A DNA stretch of 64,000 nt from Agromyces sp. G08B096 (lineage in GTDB: Bacteria; Actinomycetota; Actinomycetes; Actinomycetales; Microbacteriaceae). The position numbers were made by a program, and so were the translations under genes. Numbering within the stretch: the first letter of the stretch is position 1; each line of letters starts with the position of its first letter. The stretch spans positions 3,348,001-3,412,000 of the forward strand of contig NZ_CP158374.1 in NCBI RefSeq assembly GCF_040267705.1, given 5' to 3'. The notes beneath the pieces are model-generated. The model was not told the DNA's origin and did no database searches. It was given only the letters and a program-made list of their open reading frames with translations. Positions 33,158 to 41,657 of this stretch are shown here, in pieces.

Positions 33158-33744
33158 CCGAGCGCGGGTTCCACCCCGTCGGGCTCGTCCGACGGATCGT
33201 CGTCGCCGGTCGCGGCGAGCGCGTCGAGGAAGCGCACGACCACCTCGCGCTCCTCGGGGGTGAGTGCCGCCGCCACGGCGAACCGGCGCGCGTGCTGGCG
33301 GCCGACGGTTTCGCGCGCATCGCGGCGGGTGTGCTCGGTGACGGTGATCGCGAGCGCGCGGCGGTCGGTGGGATGCGCGGCGCGGGCCACGTGCCCGCCG
33401 CGTTCGAGCCGGTCGAGCAGCTTGGTCGTCGCGGCGCTGGAGATGCCGAGGTACTCGGCGAGCGCGCCCGGCGTCGCGATGCGGCCCTGGTTGCGGGCGG
33501 CCACGAGGAAGCGGATGGCCCGCATGTCGGTGTGGTTGAGCTTCATGTAGCGCTCGGAGGCGGCGCTCATGCGGGCGGCCGCCTCGTGCCAGCGCCGCAG
33601 GCTCTCCATCACCCGGACGACCTGGTCGACATCGGCGTCGCTGAGGCCGTCGCGGTCGATGAGGCTGCCGTCGCGGTCGCTGACCCGGGGGTCGTGCAGG
33701 TGGTCGGCGATCGAGCCGGCGGGGGGCTCGGGCGCATCAACCAT
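33154..33744 (-). CDS. MarR-family regulator divergent from the carotenoid operon (CrtR-like)
   Basis: A 196-residue winged-helix protein. The HTH and wing lie in LAEYLGISSAATTKLLDRLERGGHVARAAHPTDRRALAITVT (about 85-125), flanked by helices for dimerisation, with an acidic tail. In Corynebacterium glutamicum the MarR-type CrtR represses the crt operon from a divergent position and responds to isoprenoid diphosphates. This gene has the same position next to idi-crtE and two TTCTAGCC boxes between, so the same role is likely (inference). A TAGAAT box ends 7 bases ahead of the ATG. It overlaps the end of the preceding glycosylase gene by 4 bp. Confidence 0.88.
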   Translation of the reverse strand: MVDAPEPPAGSIADHLHDPRVSDRDGSLIDRDGLSDADVDQVVRVMESLRRWHEAAARMSAASERYMKLNHTDMRAIRFLVAARNQGRIATPGALAEYLGISSAATTKLLDRLERGGHVARAAHPTDRRALAITVTEHTRRDARETVGRQHARRFAVAAALTPEEREVVVRFLDALAATGDDDPSDEPDGVEPALG

Positions 33745-33751
33745 ACGTTTG

Positions 33752-33796
33752 ATTCTAGCCGAGATGGTGTATTTCTAGCCCGGTTAGCTTTACGCT
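33752..33796. promoter_or_regulatory. Divergent marR/idi promoter region with repeated TTCTAGCC boxes
   Basis: TTCTAGCC occurs at 33753-33760 and 33773-33780, 20 bp apart. The first overlaps the minus-strand -10 box TAGAAT (33757-33752) of marR. The second runs into GGTTAG (33782-33787), giving the dyad CTAGCC-C-GGTTAG, just ahead of the plus-strand -10 TACGCT (33791-33796) of idi. Binding at both boxes would block both promoters. Confidence 0.65.
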
Positions 33797-33825
33797 GAAG
33801 ACGGAATCACTCGAAGGGAGACCTG

Positions 33826-34434
33826 ATGACCGATCCCGTCGAGGAGGTCGTCCTGCTGGACGCCGACGACCGTCCCATCGGCACCGCGCCGAAGGCGAGC
33901 GTCCACGGCGCGAACACCGCCCGCCACCTCGCGTTCTCCTGCCACGTCTTCAATCCGGCGGGCGAGCTGCTCGTCACGCGCCGAGCGCTCGCCAAGCAGG
34001 CGTGGCCGGGCGTCTGGACCAACTCCTTCTGCGGTCACCCCGGCCCCGCCGAGACGCTGCCGCACGCCATCCGCCGCCGCGGCGAGTTCGAGCTCGGCCT
34101 CGAGCTGAGCGACCTCGAGCCGGTGCTGCCGCTCTTCCACTACCGGGCGACCGACGCGTCCGGCATCGTGGAGAACGAGCTCTGCCCCGTCTACACCGCC
34201 CGCACGACGTCGACCCCCCAACCGCACCCCGGCGAGGTCGCCGAGTTCGCGTGGGTCGCGCCCGCCGCCCTCGCCGCCGCCGTCGACCACGCGCCGTGGG
34301 CGTTCAGCCCGTGGCTGGTTCTGCAGGCACGGCTCCTGCCCTTCCTCGGCGGCAGCGGACGGCTCGATCGCGACAGCGAGGCATCCGCGCCTGCGACGCT
34401 GCGCCCGCGACCCGCGACGGCGATCGCCTCATGA
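33826..34434 (+). CDS. idi: Isopentenyl-diphosphate delta-isomerase, type 1
   Basis: A 202-residue Nudix-fold enzyme interconverting IPP and DMAPP, feeding the pathway. WTNSFCGHP holds catalytic Cys69, and GIVENELCPVY holds Glu116, the same positions as in the E. coli enzyme. AFSCHVFNPAGELLVTRRA is the N-terminal part of the fold. AAGGGAG precedes the ATG at 33826. It is the first gene of the carotenoid operon and overlaps crtE by ATGA. The C-terminal 20 residues are an unstructured tail. Confidence 0.95.
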   Translation: MTDPVEEVVLLDADDRPIGTAPKASVHGANTARHLAFSCHVFNPAGELLVTRRALAKQAWPGVWTNSFCGHPGPAETLPHAIRRRGEFELGLELSDLEPVLPLFHYRATDASGIVENELCPVYTARTTSTPQPHPGEVAEFAWVAPAALAAAVDHAPWAFSPWLVLQARLLPFLGGSGRLDRDSEASAPATLRPRPATAIAS

Positions 34435-35516
34435 CCCTCACGGCCCTCACCGCACCGACGCCGCTCGTCGGCATCGCCCAGGGCCTCGCCGCCGTGGAAG
34501 CGAGACTCGACCGGTTCTTCGAGGAGCAGGTCGCACGGGCGCGGACGCACGGCGACGCCTACCGACGGCTGTGGTCCGCCGCCCACGACGCCGCACGCGG
34601 CGGCAAGCTGGTCCGGCCGCGCCTGGTGCTCGCGGCGCACGACGCCCACGTCGGCGAGTCCGGCAGGGCGGCACCCGCGGCGGTCGACCTCGCCGCGGCG
34701 TTCGAGCTGCTGCACGCCGCGTTCCTGATGCACGACGACGTCATCGACCACGACCTCGTGCGGCGGGGCCGGCCGAACGTCGCCGGCAGCTTCGCCGCCG
34801 AGGCGTCGGCGGCCGGTGATCGCCGGGCGCGCGAGTACGGCGAGGCCTCGGCCATCCTCGCCGGCGACCTGCTGATCAGTGCCGCGCACCGCCTGGTCGC
34901 CGGGCTCGACGCGCCGACCGCCACGCGTCGCGCGCTCCTCGAGCTCGTCGACGAGTGCGTGTTCCTGGCGGCGGCCGGTGAGCACGCCGACGTGCGCTTC
35001 GCGCTCGGCACGGCCCCCGAGCCCGGCGAGATCCTCGCGATGATCGAGGAGAAGACCGCCTCGTACTCCTTCAGCGCCCCGCTGCAGGCCGGCGCCCTAC
35101 TGGGCGGCGCGGACGCCCGCACGGTCGGCCGGCTCGGCGACCTCGGCCGCGACCTCGGCGTCGCCTTCCAGCTGCGCGACGACGTGCTCGGCGTCTTCGG
35201 CGAGGAGGCGGTCACCGGCAAGTCCGCGACGGGCGACCTCCGCGAGGGCAAGCAGACGCTGCTCATCGCGTTCGCGCGAGCGGATGCCGCGTGGCCGGAC
35301 GTCGCCGACCGGTTCGGCCGGCCCGACCTCGGGACGGAGGACGCCGCGGCGATCCGGCGGGTCATCGTCGAGGCGGGTGCCCTCGACCGGGTCGAGGCGC
35401 TCATCGCCGACCGGTGCCGGTCGGCCGTCGCGCTCGCCGGCTCGTCGGGGCTGCCGACGGCACTCGCGGCGGAGCTCGCCTGGATCGCCCGCGGGTGCGC
35501 GGAGCGCGACCGATGA
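34431..35516 (+). CDS. crtE: Polyprenyl diphosphate synthase, likely geranylgeranyl diphosphate synthase
   Basis: A 361-residue trans-prenyltransferase. The first aspartate-rich motif is in FLMHDDVIDHDLVRRGRP, and the second is FQLRDDVLGVFGEEAVTGKSATGDLREGKQTLL. Residues before the first motif are LLHAAF; bulky side chains there set chain length. GGPP as product is inferred from the next gene, crtB. The ATG overlaps the idi stop and its stop overlaps the crtB start. Confidence 0.93.
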   Translation: MTLTALTAPTPLVGIAQGLAAVEARLDRFFEEQVARARTHGDAYRRLWSAAHDAARGGKLVRPRLVLAAHDAHVGESGRAAPAAVDLAAAFELLHAAFLMHDDVIDHDLVRRGRPNVAGSFAAEASAAGDRRAREYGEASAILAGDLLISAAHRLVAGLDAPTATRRALLELVDECVFLAAAGEHADVRFALGTAPEPGEILAMIEEKTASYSFSAPLQAGALLGGADARTVGRLGDLGRDLGVAFQLRDDVLGVFGEEAVTGKSATGDLREGKQTLLIAFARADAAWPDVADRFGRPDLGTEDAAAIRRVIVEAGALDRVEALIADRCRSAVALAGSSGLPTALAAELAWIARGCAERDR

Positions 35517-36388
35517 GCGCCACGACGGGGCTCGCCCTCTACGACGAGGTCGCGCGGCGCGGATCGGCGCGCGTCATCCGGGCGTACTCGACCTCGTTCG
35601 GACTCGCGAGCCGGCTCTGCTCGCGATCCGTCCGCGCCCATGTCGCCGATGTCTACGCCCTCGTCCGCGTCGCGGACGAACTCGTCGACGGCCCCGCGGA
35701 GGAGGCGGGGCTCGACCGCGACGCCCGCGCCGCGATGCTCGACGCCCTCGAGACCGAGACCGAGCGGGCGATGGCGACGGGGTACAGCCCGAACCTCGTG
35801 GTGCACGCGTTCGCGCGCACGGCACGGACGACCGGCTTCGGGCCGGAGCTCACGCGGCCGTTCTTCGCCTCCATGCGGCGCGACCTGGACCCCGTCGAGT
35901 TCGACGACGACGAGTTCGCCCGCTACGTCCACGGCTCGGCCGAGGTCGTCGGCCTGATGTGCCTGCGCGCCTTCACCCACGGCCTGCCCGCCGACGCCGC
36001 CCGCGACGCCCGCTGGCAGCGCGGCGCCAGGCATCTCGGCGCGGCGTTCCAGAAGGTGAACTTCCTCCGCGATCTCGCCGACGACTACGGCGAGCGCGGG
36101 CGCAGCTACTTCCCCGGCATCCGCCCGGGCGGCCTGACGGACGCGGAGCGCGACCGCCTCCTCGACGACATCGACGCCGACCTGGCCATCGCGGGCGCCG
36201 TGATCCCCGAGCTGCCCGCAGGCTGTCGCCGCGCCGTGGCCGCGGCCCACGCCCTCTTCGTCGAGCTGTCGGCGCGGCTGCGCCGCACGCCGGCCGCTGA
36301 GCTGCTGAGCGCGAGGGTCCGGGTGCCGGCCGCGCGGAAGCTCGTCGTCGTCGCGCGAGCGAGCCTCGCGCCGGGGCGGACGGCATGA
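35513..36388 (+). CDS. crtB: Phytoene synthase
   Basis: A 291-residue squalene/phytoene synthase joining two GGPP. ADVYALVRVADELVD has the first DxxxD motif (D-x-x-x-D), and GAAFQKVNFLRDLADDYGERGRSYFPG has the second. YVHGSAEVVGLMCLRAF is the conserved central helix. It is overlapped by ATGA on both sides, so it is translated with crtE and crtI. Confidence 0.95.
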   Translation: MSATTGLALYDEVARRGSARVIRAYSTSFGLASRLCSRSVRAHVADVYALVRVADELVDGPAEEAGLDRDARAAMLDALETETERAMATGYSPNLVVHAFARTARTTGFGPELTRPFFASMRRDLDPVEFDDDEFARYVHGSAEVVGLMCLRAFTHGLPADAARDARWQRGARHLGAAFQKVNFLRDLADDYGERGRSYFPGIRPGGLTDAERDRLLDDIDADLAIAGAVIPELPAGCRRAVAAAHALFVELSARLRRTPAAELLSARVRVPAARKLVVVARASLAPGRTA

Positions 36389-37995
36389 CGGGGGCGGCCC
36401 AGCCGGCCGGCCGGCCGGCGCCCGGCTCGAAGCGGGTCGTGGTGATCGGCGGCGGCATCGCCGGCCTCGCCACGGCGGGTCTGCTCGCGAGGGACGGACA
36501 CCGGGTCACCGTGCTCGAGGCGCGGGGCGAGCTCGGCGGCCGCGCAGGCCGGTGGGAGCACGCCGGCTTCCGGTTCGACACCGGGCCCTCGTGGTACCTG
36601 ATGCCCGAGGTCTTCGACCACTTCTTCCGCCTCATGGGCAGCTCCGCCGACGCCGCGCTCGATCTCGTGCCGCTCGACCCCGCATACCGCGTGTACTTCG
36701 AGGGCGAGGAGCGACCGGTCGACGTGCGGGCCGAGCGGGAGGCATCCGTCGCCCTCTTCGAGTCGATCGAGCCGGGCGCCGGTGCGGCGCTCGAACGTCA
36801 CCTCGACTCGGCCGACGAGGCCTACCGTCTCGCGATGGCGCATTTCCTCTACACCGACTTCGCGTCACCGCGCTCGCTGCTGGTCGCGCCCGTGGTCCGC
36901 CGGCTCGGCCGGCTCGCGCGGCTGCTCGGCGAGCCGCTCGACCGGTTCGTGGCCAGGTCGTTCCGCGATCGGCGGCTGCGCCAGATCCTCGGCTACCCGG
37001 CCGTGTTCCTCGGCAGTTCGCCCTCGGACGCGCCGAGCATGTACCACCTCATGAGCCGGTTCGACCTCGCCGACGGCGTCGCGTACCCGATGGGCGGCTT
37101 CGGCGAGGTGATCGACGCGGTGGCCAGGCTCGCACGGTCGGCCGGCGCCGAGATCGTGACCGGCGCCGAGGTGACGGCGATCACGCTGGACGGCTCCCGC
37201 ACCACCGGCGTGCGGTATCGCCGCGACGGTCGCCAGGTCGAGCTGCCGGCCGAGGTCGTCGTCTCGACGGCCGACCTGCACCACACCGAGACCTCCCTGC
37301 TGCCGCCGGCGTTCCGCAGCCGGTCGGATGGCGCGTGGGAGCGATGGAACCCCGGTCCGGGCGCGGTGCTCGTGATGCTCGGCGTCCGCGGACGCCTCCC
37401 GCAACTCGCCCACCACACGCTGCTGTTCACCGAGGACTGGCACGAGAACTTCCGGCGCATCTTCGGATCCGCTCCGAGCGTGCCCGATCCCGCCTCGCTC
37501 TACGTGTGCATGCCGAGCGCGACCGACGCCTCAGTCGCCCCTGCGGACTGCGAAAACCTGTTCGTGCTCGTGCCGGTGCCGGCCGACCCGTCGATCGGCG
37601 GCGGCGGGGTGGACGGCGACGGCGATGCGCTCGTCGAACGCACCGCCGACGCCGCCATCGCCCAGATCTCCTCGTGGGCCGGCATCCCCGACTTGTCCGA
37701 TCGCGTCGTCGTGCGCCGCACCATCGGGCCGGCCGACTTCGAGGCCTGGTTCCACGCCTGGCGGGGCGGTGCGCTCGGACCCGCGCACACGCTGCGGCAG
37801 AGCGCGTTCCTGCGCGGCCGCACCGCCTCACGTCAGGTCGGCGGCCTGTACTTCGCGGGGGCCACGACGATCCCCGGTATCGGGCTGCCGATGTGCCTCA
37901 TCAGCGCTGAGCTCGTCGCGAAGGCGCTCCGCGGCGACCGGTCGGCCGGTCCCCTGCCCGAGCCGGCTCCGACCGAGCGAGCGGTGCGCACGTGA
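36385..37995 (+). CDS. crtI: Phytoene desaturase
   Basis: A 536-residue FAD enzyme converting phytoene to lycopene. The dinucleotide-binding motif VVVIGGGIAGLATAGLLARDGHRVTVLEARGELGGRAG is at about residues 18-55, and the C-terminal GLYFAGATTIPGIGLPMCLISAELVAKAL is the CrtI signature. TGPSWYLMPEVFDHFFRLMG is the conserved substrate-side block. The length is slightly above the usual 490-510 residues because of polar tails. Its stop overlaps the crtYe start (GTGA). Confidence 0.95.
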   Translation: MTGAAQPAGRPAPGSKRVVVIGGGIAGLATAGLLARDGHRVTVLEARGELGGRAGRWEHAGFRFDTGPSWYLMPEVFDHFFRLMGSSADAALDLVPLDPAYRVYFEGEERPVDVRAEREASVALFESIEPGAGAALERHLDSADEAYRLAMAHFLYTDFASPRSLLVAPVVRRLGRLARLLGEPLDRFVARSFRDRRLRQILGYPAVFLGSSPSDAPSMYHLMSRFDLADGVAYPMGGFGEVIDAVARLARSAGAEIVTGAEVTAITLDGSRTTGVRYRRDGRQVELPAEVVVSTADLHHTETSLLPPAFRSRSDGAWERWNPGPGAVLVMLGVRGRLPQLAHHTLLFTEDWHENFRRIFGSAPSVPDPASLYVCMPSATDASVAPADCENLFVLVPVPADPSIGGGGVDGDGDALVERTADAAIAQISSWAGIPDLSDRVVVRRTIGPADFEAWFHAWRGGALGPAHTLRQSAFLRGRTASRQVGGLYFAGATTIPGIGLPMCLISAELVAKALRGDRSAGPLPEPAPTERAVRT

Positions 37996-38369
37996 GCCTC
38001 GTCTACCTCGCGCTCCTCGTGGCCTCGATCGGCTGCATGGTGCTGCTCGACCTGCGGTTCCGGCTCTTCTTCCGGGTCGCGCCGGCGCGCGCGGCCATCA
38101 CGCTCGCCGCAGGGCTCGCGTTCCTTCTCGCGTGGGACCTGGTGGGCATCGGCCTCGGCATCTTCCTGCACACGCCGAACACGATCTCGACGGGCATCCT
38201 GCTCGCACCCCACCTGCCGCTCGAGGAGGTCGTGTTCCTGGCCTTCCTCTGCTACCTCTCGATGGTGCTGTGGACGGGCGCGCTGCGGATCAGGGCCGCT
38301 CGCGCTGCCCGCGCCGCCCGGGTGTCGGCGGCCGATCGACCACGGCCGACCGAGGGAGCCGCGCCGTGA
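37992..38369 (+). CDS. crtYe: C50 carotenoid cyclase subunit (lycopene cyclase domain, CrtYe type)
   Basis: A 125-residue membrane protein with three helices. LAPHLPLEEVVFLAFLCYLSMVLW has the PLEE motif essential in heterodimeric lycopene/C50 cyclases. The partner subunit is the next gene. In Corynebacterium, CrtYe and CrtYf together cyclise flavuxanthin to decaprenoxanthin. Ring type (epsilon or gamma) cannot be read here. The C-terminus is an Arg/Ala-rich tail. Confidence 0.9.
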   Translation: MSLVYLALLVASIGCMVLLDLRFRLFFRVAPARAAITLAAGLAFLLAWDLVGIGLGIFLHTPNTISTGILLAPHLPLEEVVFLAFLCYLSMVLWTGALRIRAARAARAARVSAADRPRPTEGAAP

Positions 38370-38707
38370 CCTACGCCGCCGTGTGCGCAGTTTTCCTTGC
38401 CGTCGCCCTCGTGGTCACCGCCCTCTCCTGGCGGGCCGCGCCGCACGGGCACGCGGCCGCGCTCGCCTGGGCGGCCACGGGCCTGGTCGTGCTCACGGCG
38501 GTCTTCGACACCGTGATGATCGCCGCCAGCCTCTTCGACTACGCCGGCGAGCTGATCTCCGGCGTGCGGATCGGCCTCGCCCCCATCGAGGACTTCGCCT
38601 ACCCGATCGCGGCGCTCCTCGTGTGCACTTCGGTGTGGAACCTCCTCGGCCGAACCCGGCGGCCGGCGCCCACGGCCGCCCGCGACGAAGTAGAGGACGC
38701 CGCATGA
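38366..38707 (+). CDS. crtYf: C50 carotenoid cyclase subunit (lycopene cyclase domain, CrtYf type)
   Basis: A 113-residue membrane protein with three helices. IGLAPIEDFAYPIAALLVCTSVWNLL carries the PxE-D motif matching PLEE in the partner. VFDTVMIAASLFDYAGELISGVRIG is the conserved segment before it. The GTG at 38366 overlaps the crtYe stop. The two halves are separate genes, unlike the fused archaeal or fungal forms. Confidence 0.9.
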   Translation: MTYAAVCAVFLAVALVVTALSWRAAPHGHAAALAWAATGLVVLTAVFDTVMIAASLFDYAGELISGVRIGLAPIEDFAYPIAALLVCTSVWNLLGRTRRPAPTAARDEVEDAA

Positions 38708-39603
38708 GCGCGAGTCCGACCACGACCGCGCCACGCGGGAGCCTGCTGCGCGACCTGCTCGTCGCCTCGCGCCCGCTCAGCTGGATCAACACCGCCTTCC
38801 CGTTCGCCGCCGCGTATCTGCTGACCACGCGCGAGGTCGACACCGCGCTGATCGTCGGCACGCTGTTCTTCCTCGTGCCGTACAACCTCGCGATGTACGG
38901 CATCAACGACGTCTTCGACTACGCCTCCGACGCCCGCAATCCGCGCAAGGGCGGCGCGGAGGGCGCGCTGCTGCGCCCCGCGCGCCACCGGACGACGATC
39001 CTCGCCGCGGTCGGCCTGTGCGTGCCCTTCGTGGTGTGGCTCGTCCTCCTCGGCGGACCGGCGTCCTGGCTCGTGCTCGCCGTGAGCCTCTTCGCCGTCG
39101 CGGCCTACTCGGTGCCGGGGCTGCGGTTCAAGGAGGTGCCCTTCCTCGACTCCCTCACCTCGAGCGTGCACTTCGTCTCGCCGGCCGTGTACGGCCTCGC
39201 GCTGGCGGGGGCATCCGTCACGCCGCAGCTGGTCGCCCTGCTCGCCGCCTTCCTCGCCTGGGGCATCGCGAGCCACGCCTTCGGGGCCGTGCAGGACGTG
39301 GTGCCCGACCGTGAGGGCGGCATCGCATCGGTGGCGACGGTGCTCGGCGCGCGAGCGACGGTGCGGTTCGCGATCGGGATGTGGCTGCTCGCTGGAGCGC
39401 TGATGCTCCTGACCGCGTGGCCCGGACCGCTCGCGGCGCTCCTGGCGCTGCCCTACATCGCGGCGGCGTGGCCGTACCGACGCGTGACCGACGCGGACTC
39501 CGGCTCGGCGAACGCCGGCTGGCGGCGCTTCCTCTGGATCAACTACGCCTGCGGCTTCGCCGTCACGATGCTGCTCATCTGGAGCGCGGTGCTCACGGCG
39601 TGA
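38704..39603 (+). CDS. crtEb: Lycopene elongase (UbiA-family prenyltransferase)
   Basis: A 299-residue UbiA-fold enzyme with about eight membrane helices that would add two C5 units to lycopene, giving a C50 chain. YGINDVFDYASDARNPRKGG is the first aspartate motif, and GAVQDVVPDREGGIASVATVLG the second. As last gene of the crt operon beside crtYe/crtYf it points to a C50 pigment of the decaprenoxanthin or sarcinaxanthin kind. It ends 1 bp from the stop of the convergent GntR gene. Confidence 0.93.
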   Translation: MSASPTTTAPRGSLLRDLLVASRPLSWINTAFPFAAAYLLTTREVDTALIVGTLFFLVPYNLAMYGINDVFDYASDARNPRKGGAEGALLRPARHRTTILAAVGLCVPFVVWLVLLGGPASWLVLAVSLFAVAAYSVPGLRFKEVPFLDSLTSSVHFVSPAVYGLALAGASVTPQLVALLAAFLAWGIASHAFGAVQDVVPDREGGIASVATVLGARATVRFAIGMWLLAGALMLLTAWPGPLAALLALPYIAAAWPYRRVTDADSGSANAGWRRFLWINYACGFAVTMLLIWSAVLTA

Positions 39604-39604
39604 G

Positions 39605-40303
39605 TCAGTCGCCGACGAGCAGCCTCGTCGAGTGCGCGAGGTGCTCGTGGATCGCCGCAGGCCCGCGGCGCTGCACGTCGGCGACCAGGGCGCGGTGCTC
39701 GCGGGCGAGGCCGGCGAGGCTGTAGTGCGGCCGCACGTGAAGCAGGAAGAGCAGGAGTTCGCTGCCGAGACCGGCGTGCGCTTCGATGATGCGGGGACTG
39801 CCGGATGCCTCCACGAGCGCCCGGTGCACGTCCGCGTGGAGCCGTTCGGCCTCGAGCCACTCCGCGCGGCTCGGAACTCCGTCGGTCGCCGCGGAACCGG
39901 CGGCGGCGGCGGGCGCCCCATGAGCGGAAGCCTCGGCCAGCGCGTCGAGCCGCTCGAGGGCCTCCTCGGCGGGAGCGAGCACCTCCGCGGGCCACGCCGA
40001 CCCGAACCGTTCGCAGGCGATCCGGACCGCCTCGGCCTCGAGCGCCGACCGGAGCTGCTGCAGGGCGACGATCTGATCGCGGTCGAAACTCGTCACCCGG
40101 ACCCCGCGGTACGGCTCGGCGATCGCGAGCCGCTCGGCGACGAGACGCTGGAAGGCCGCACGCACCGTGTGCCGCGAGACGCCGAACCGCGCCGCGGCCT
40201 GCTCCTCGCGGAGCGGCTCGCCCGCGCCGAGGTCGCCGCTCAGGATCTCGGCGCGCAGCGCGGCCGCGACCCGGCCGACGGCCGTAGCATCCGTCGCCGT
40301 CAC
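39605..40303 (-). CDS. GntR-family regulator with FCD domain (FadR-like)
   Basis: A 232-residue regulator: AAALRAEILSGDLGAGEPLREEQAAARFGVSRHTVRAAFQRLVAERL is the GntR winged helix (about 8-55), followed by an all-helical FCD ligand domain with LRSALEAEAVRIACERF and VHRALVEASGSPRIIEAH. FCD proteins sense carboxylic acids through a metal site. It starts with GTG 7 bp after the DUF3618 gene in the same direction and is convergent with crtEb. Whether it regulates the envelope genes or a distant pathway is unknown. Confidence 0.9.
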   Translation of the reverse strand: MTATDATAVGRVAAALRAEILSGDLGAGEPLREEQAAARFGVSRHTVRAAFQRLVAERLAIAEPYRGVRVTSFDRDQIVALQQLRSALEAEAVRIACERFGSAWPAEVLAPAEEALERLDALAEASAHGAPAAAAGSAATDGVPSRAEWLEAERLHADVHRALVEASGSPRIIEAHAGLGSELLLFLLHVRPHYSLAGLAREHRALVADVQRRGPAAIHEHLAHSTRLLVGD

Positions 40304-40310
40304 CTGCCGG

Positions 40311-40664
40311 TCAGGGCTTCGTGACGTTGCGGACCACGAGCCACACGACGCCGCCGATCGCGACGACGACGCCCACGGCCGCGGCCGCCGCGGCGACCGG
40401 CTGCTCCTCGGCGAACCGCCGGAGCCGCACCTTGGTGCGAGCGGTCGCCCGCGACACCTGCTTCGGCACGTTCAGCTTGTCTTCGAGGGCGTTCAAGGTG
40501 TCGACGAAGTCGGCACGCGCGAGCTCGACGTTGGCGCGGGCCTGAACGCGGGTGACGTTCCGCTCCTGAGCGGCGAGGTCGCGCTTCGAGAGCCGGGGCT
40601 GCGAGCCCGCGGTGCTCGGACCGCCCGGCGTCGCGCCGGGGCGCGTGGGATCAGTAGCGGTCAT
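40311..40664 (-). CDS. DUF3618-domain protein
   Basis: A 117-residue protein: a polar N-terminus, an amphipathic DUF3618 helix (RANVELARADFVDTLNALEDKLNVPKQV), then one membrane helix (PVAAAAAAVGVVVAIGGVVWLVV) and a short C-terminal end. Function unknown. The gene overlaps the holin-family gene by 14 bp and forms a unit with it and the YtxH-like gene, a combination often seen in actinobacteria. The ATG at 40664 is used. Confidence 0.85.
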   Translation of the reverse strand: MTATDPTRPGATPGGPSTAGSQPRLSKRDLAAQERNVTRVQARANVELARADFVDTLNALEDKLNVPKQVSRATARTKVRLRRFAEEQPVAAAAAAVGVVVAIGGVVWLVVRNVTKP

Positions 40665-41055
40665 AGTCGCCCGTTCCCTTCACGGCGTCGATGTCTTTGC
40701 GGAGGCTGTCGATGGATTCCAGCGGCTCGCTGCCGCGCTTGAAGTTCACGATGCCGATCCACACCAGCACGGCGATGATCAGGGCGAGCGCGCCCGAGAC
40801 CACCAGGGCGGCCGCCCAGGCCGGCATCACGAGGGCGAGTGCGAAGATCGCCGCGGCGAGCAGGGTGAAGATCAGGAACGGCAGCACCACCAGGGCCACC
40901 ACGAACAGGCCCGAGCCGATGCCGAAGTGCTTGGCCTTGTAGCTGAGCTCGGCTTTGACCTGGTCGATCTCGGCGCGCACCAGGGTCGAGACCCGGTCGG
41001 GCAGTTCGCCGATGAGGGTGAAGAGCGAGCGTTCGTCGTTGGTCGGATCGGCCAT
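40651..41055 (-). CDS. Phage-holin-family (Phage_holin_3_6) membrane protein
   Basis: A 134-residue protein with two close hydrophobic helices (GLFVVALVVLPFLIFTLLAAAIFALALVM; WAAALVVSGALALIIAVLVWIGI) after a charged helix LVRAEIDQVKAELSYKAKHFG. The family name comes from a Pfam match; such chromosomal genes are not phage genes, and nothing phage-like surrounds it. I start at the ATG at 41055 (MADPTNDE). A GGAG lies about 10 bases upstream. A role in envelope stress or membrane organisation is a guess from its neighbours. Confidence 0.84.
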   Translation of the reverse strand: MADPTNDERSLFTLIGELPDRVSTLVRAEIDQVKAELSYKAKHFGIGSGLFVVALVVLPFLIFTLLAAAIFALALVMPAWAAALVVSGALALIIAVLVWIGIVNFKRGSEPLESIDSLRKDIDAVKGTGDYDRY

Positions 41056-41079
41056 CTCGGGTCGTCTCCTCACGTGCGA

Positions 41080-41556
41080 TCAGGAATCGGATGCCGCGGG
41101 CTTGCGCATGCTCGACGCGGTGCGCGAGCTCGGCGAGGTGCGAGGCGCGGTTCGCCCGGCGGGCTTCGCGGCCTCGCCGGCGACATCCGCCGCCTGCTCG
41201 ATGACGTCGTCGATCGCCTCGGCGGCCGAATCGACGGCCGACTTCGCCGCCTTCGCCGAGGACGAGACGCCGCGGCGCGCCGATGCGGCGGCCCGCGAGA
41301 CGTCCTGCTTGGTCGCGCCGGAACTCCGCGTGGCGGAGCCGATGAACTCCTTCGCCTTGTCGAGCACGACCTCGCCGAGGTCGCCGACCTTCGACTTCGC
41401 GAAGTCGGTGACCGTGCCGACGCCCTGCTGGACGCTCGGCTGGTTCCAGACCTTCTCGGCGGCCTGCTTGATCTGCTCGTAGCGCTCGCGACCGGCTCGG
41501 GTGCCGAGCACGTAGCCGACGCCCAGCCCGACGACGAAGAGGATCTTGCCCTTCAT
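41080..41556 (-). CDS. YtxH-like envelope/stress protein
   Basis: A 158-residue protein: a glycine-rich membrane anchor (ILFVVGLGVGYVLGTRAGRERYEQI) and a long Ala/Ser/Lys-rich, partly coiled C-terminus. This is the typical shape of YtxH-like proteins, which in Bacillus belong to the general stress response. A minus-strand TACGCT box (41605-41600) gives a leader of about 40 bases. It is followed by the holin-family and DUF3618 genes, which probably share its transcript. Confidence 0.82.
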   Translation of the reverse strand: MKGKILFVVGLGVGYVLGTRAGRERYEQIKQAAEKVWNQPSVQQGVGTVTDFAKSKVGDLGEVVLDKAKEFIGSATRSSGATKQDVSRAAASARRGVSSSAKAAKSAVDSAAEAIDDVIEQAADVAGEAAKPAGRTAPRTSPSSRTASSMRKPAASDS

Positions 41557-41657
41557 GTCCACCCCAATCCCGCCGCCCGCGGCCAGGCGGCGTTCTTCCA
41601 GCGTAGACCCCGACCGAGGCCTCGCAAGGGGGTTGCGCGAGGAATATGCCGTTCCGG

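Noticed and set aside
40651-41055. Prophage remnant suggested by the holin-family gene
   Set aside because: No lysin, terminase, integrase or structural gene nearby; the gene sits in a common chromosomal YtxH/DUF3618 unit.
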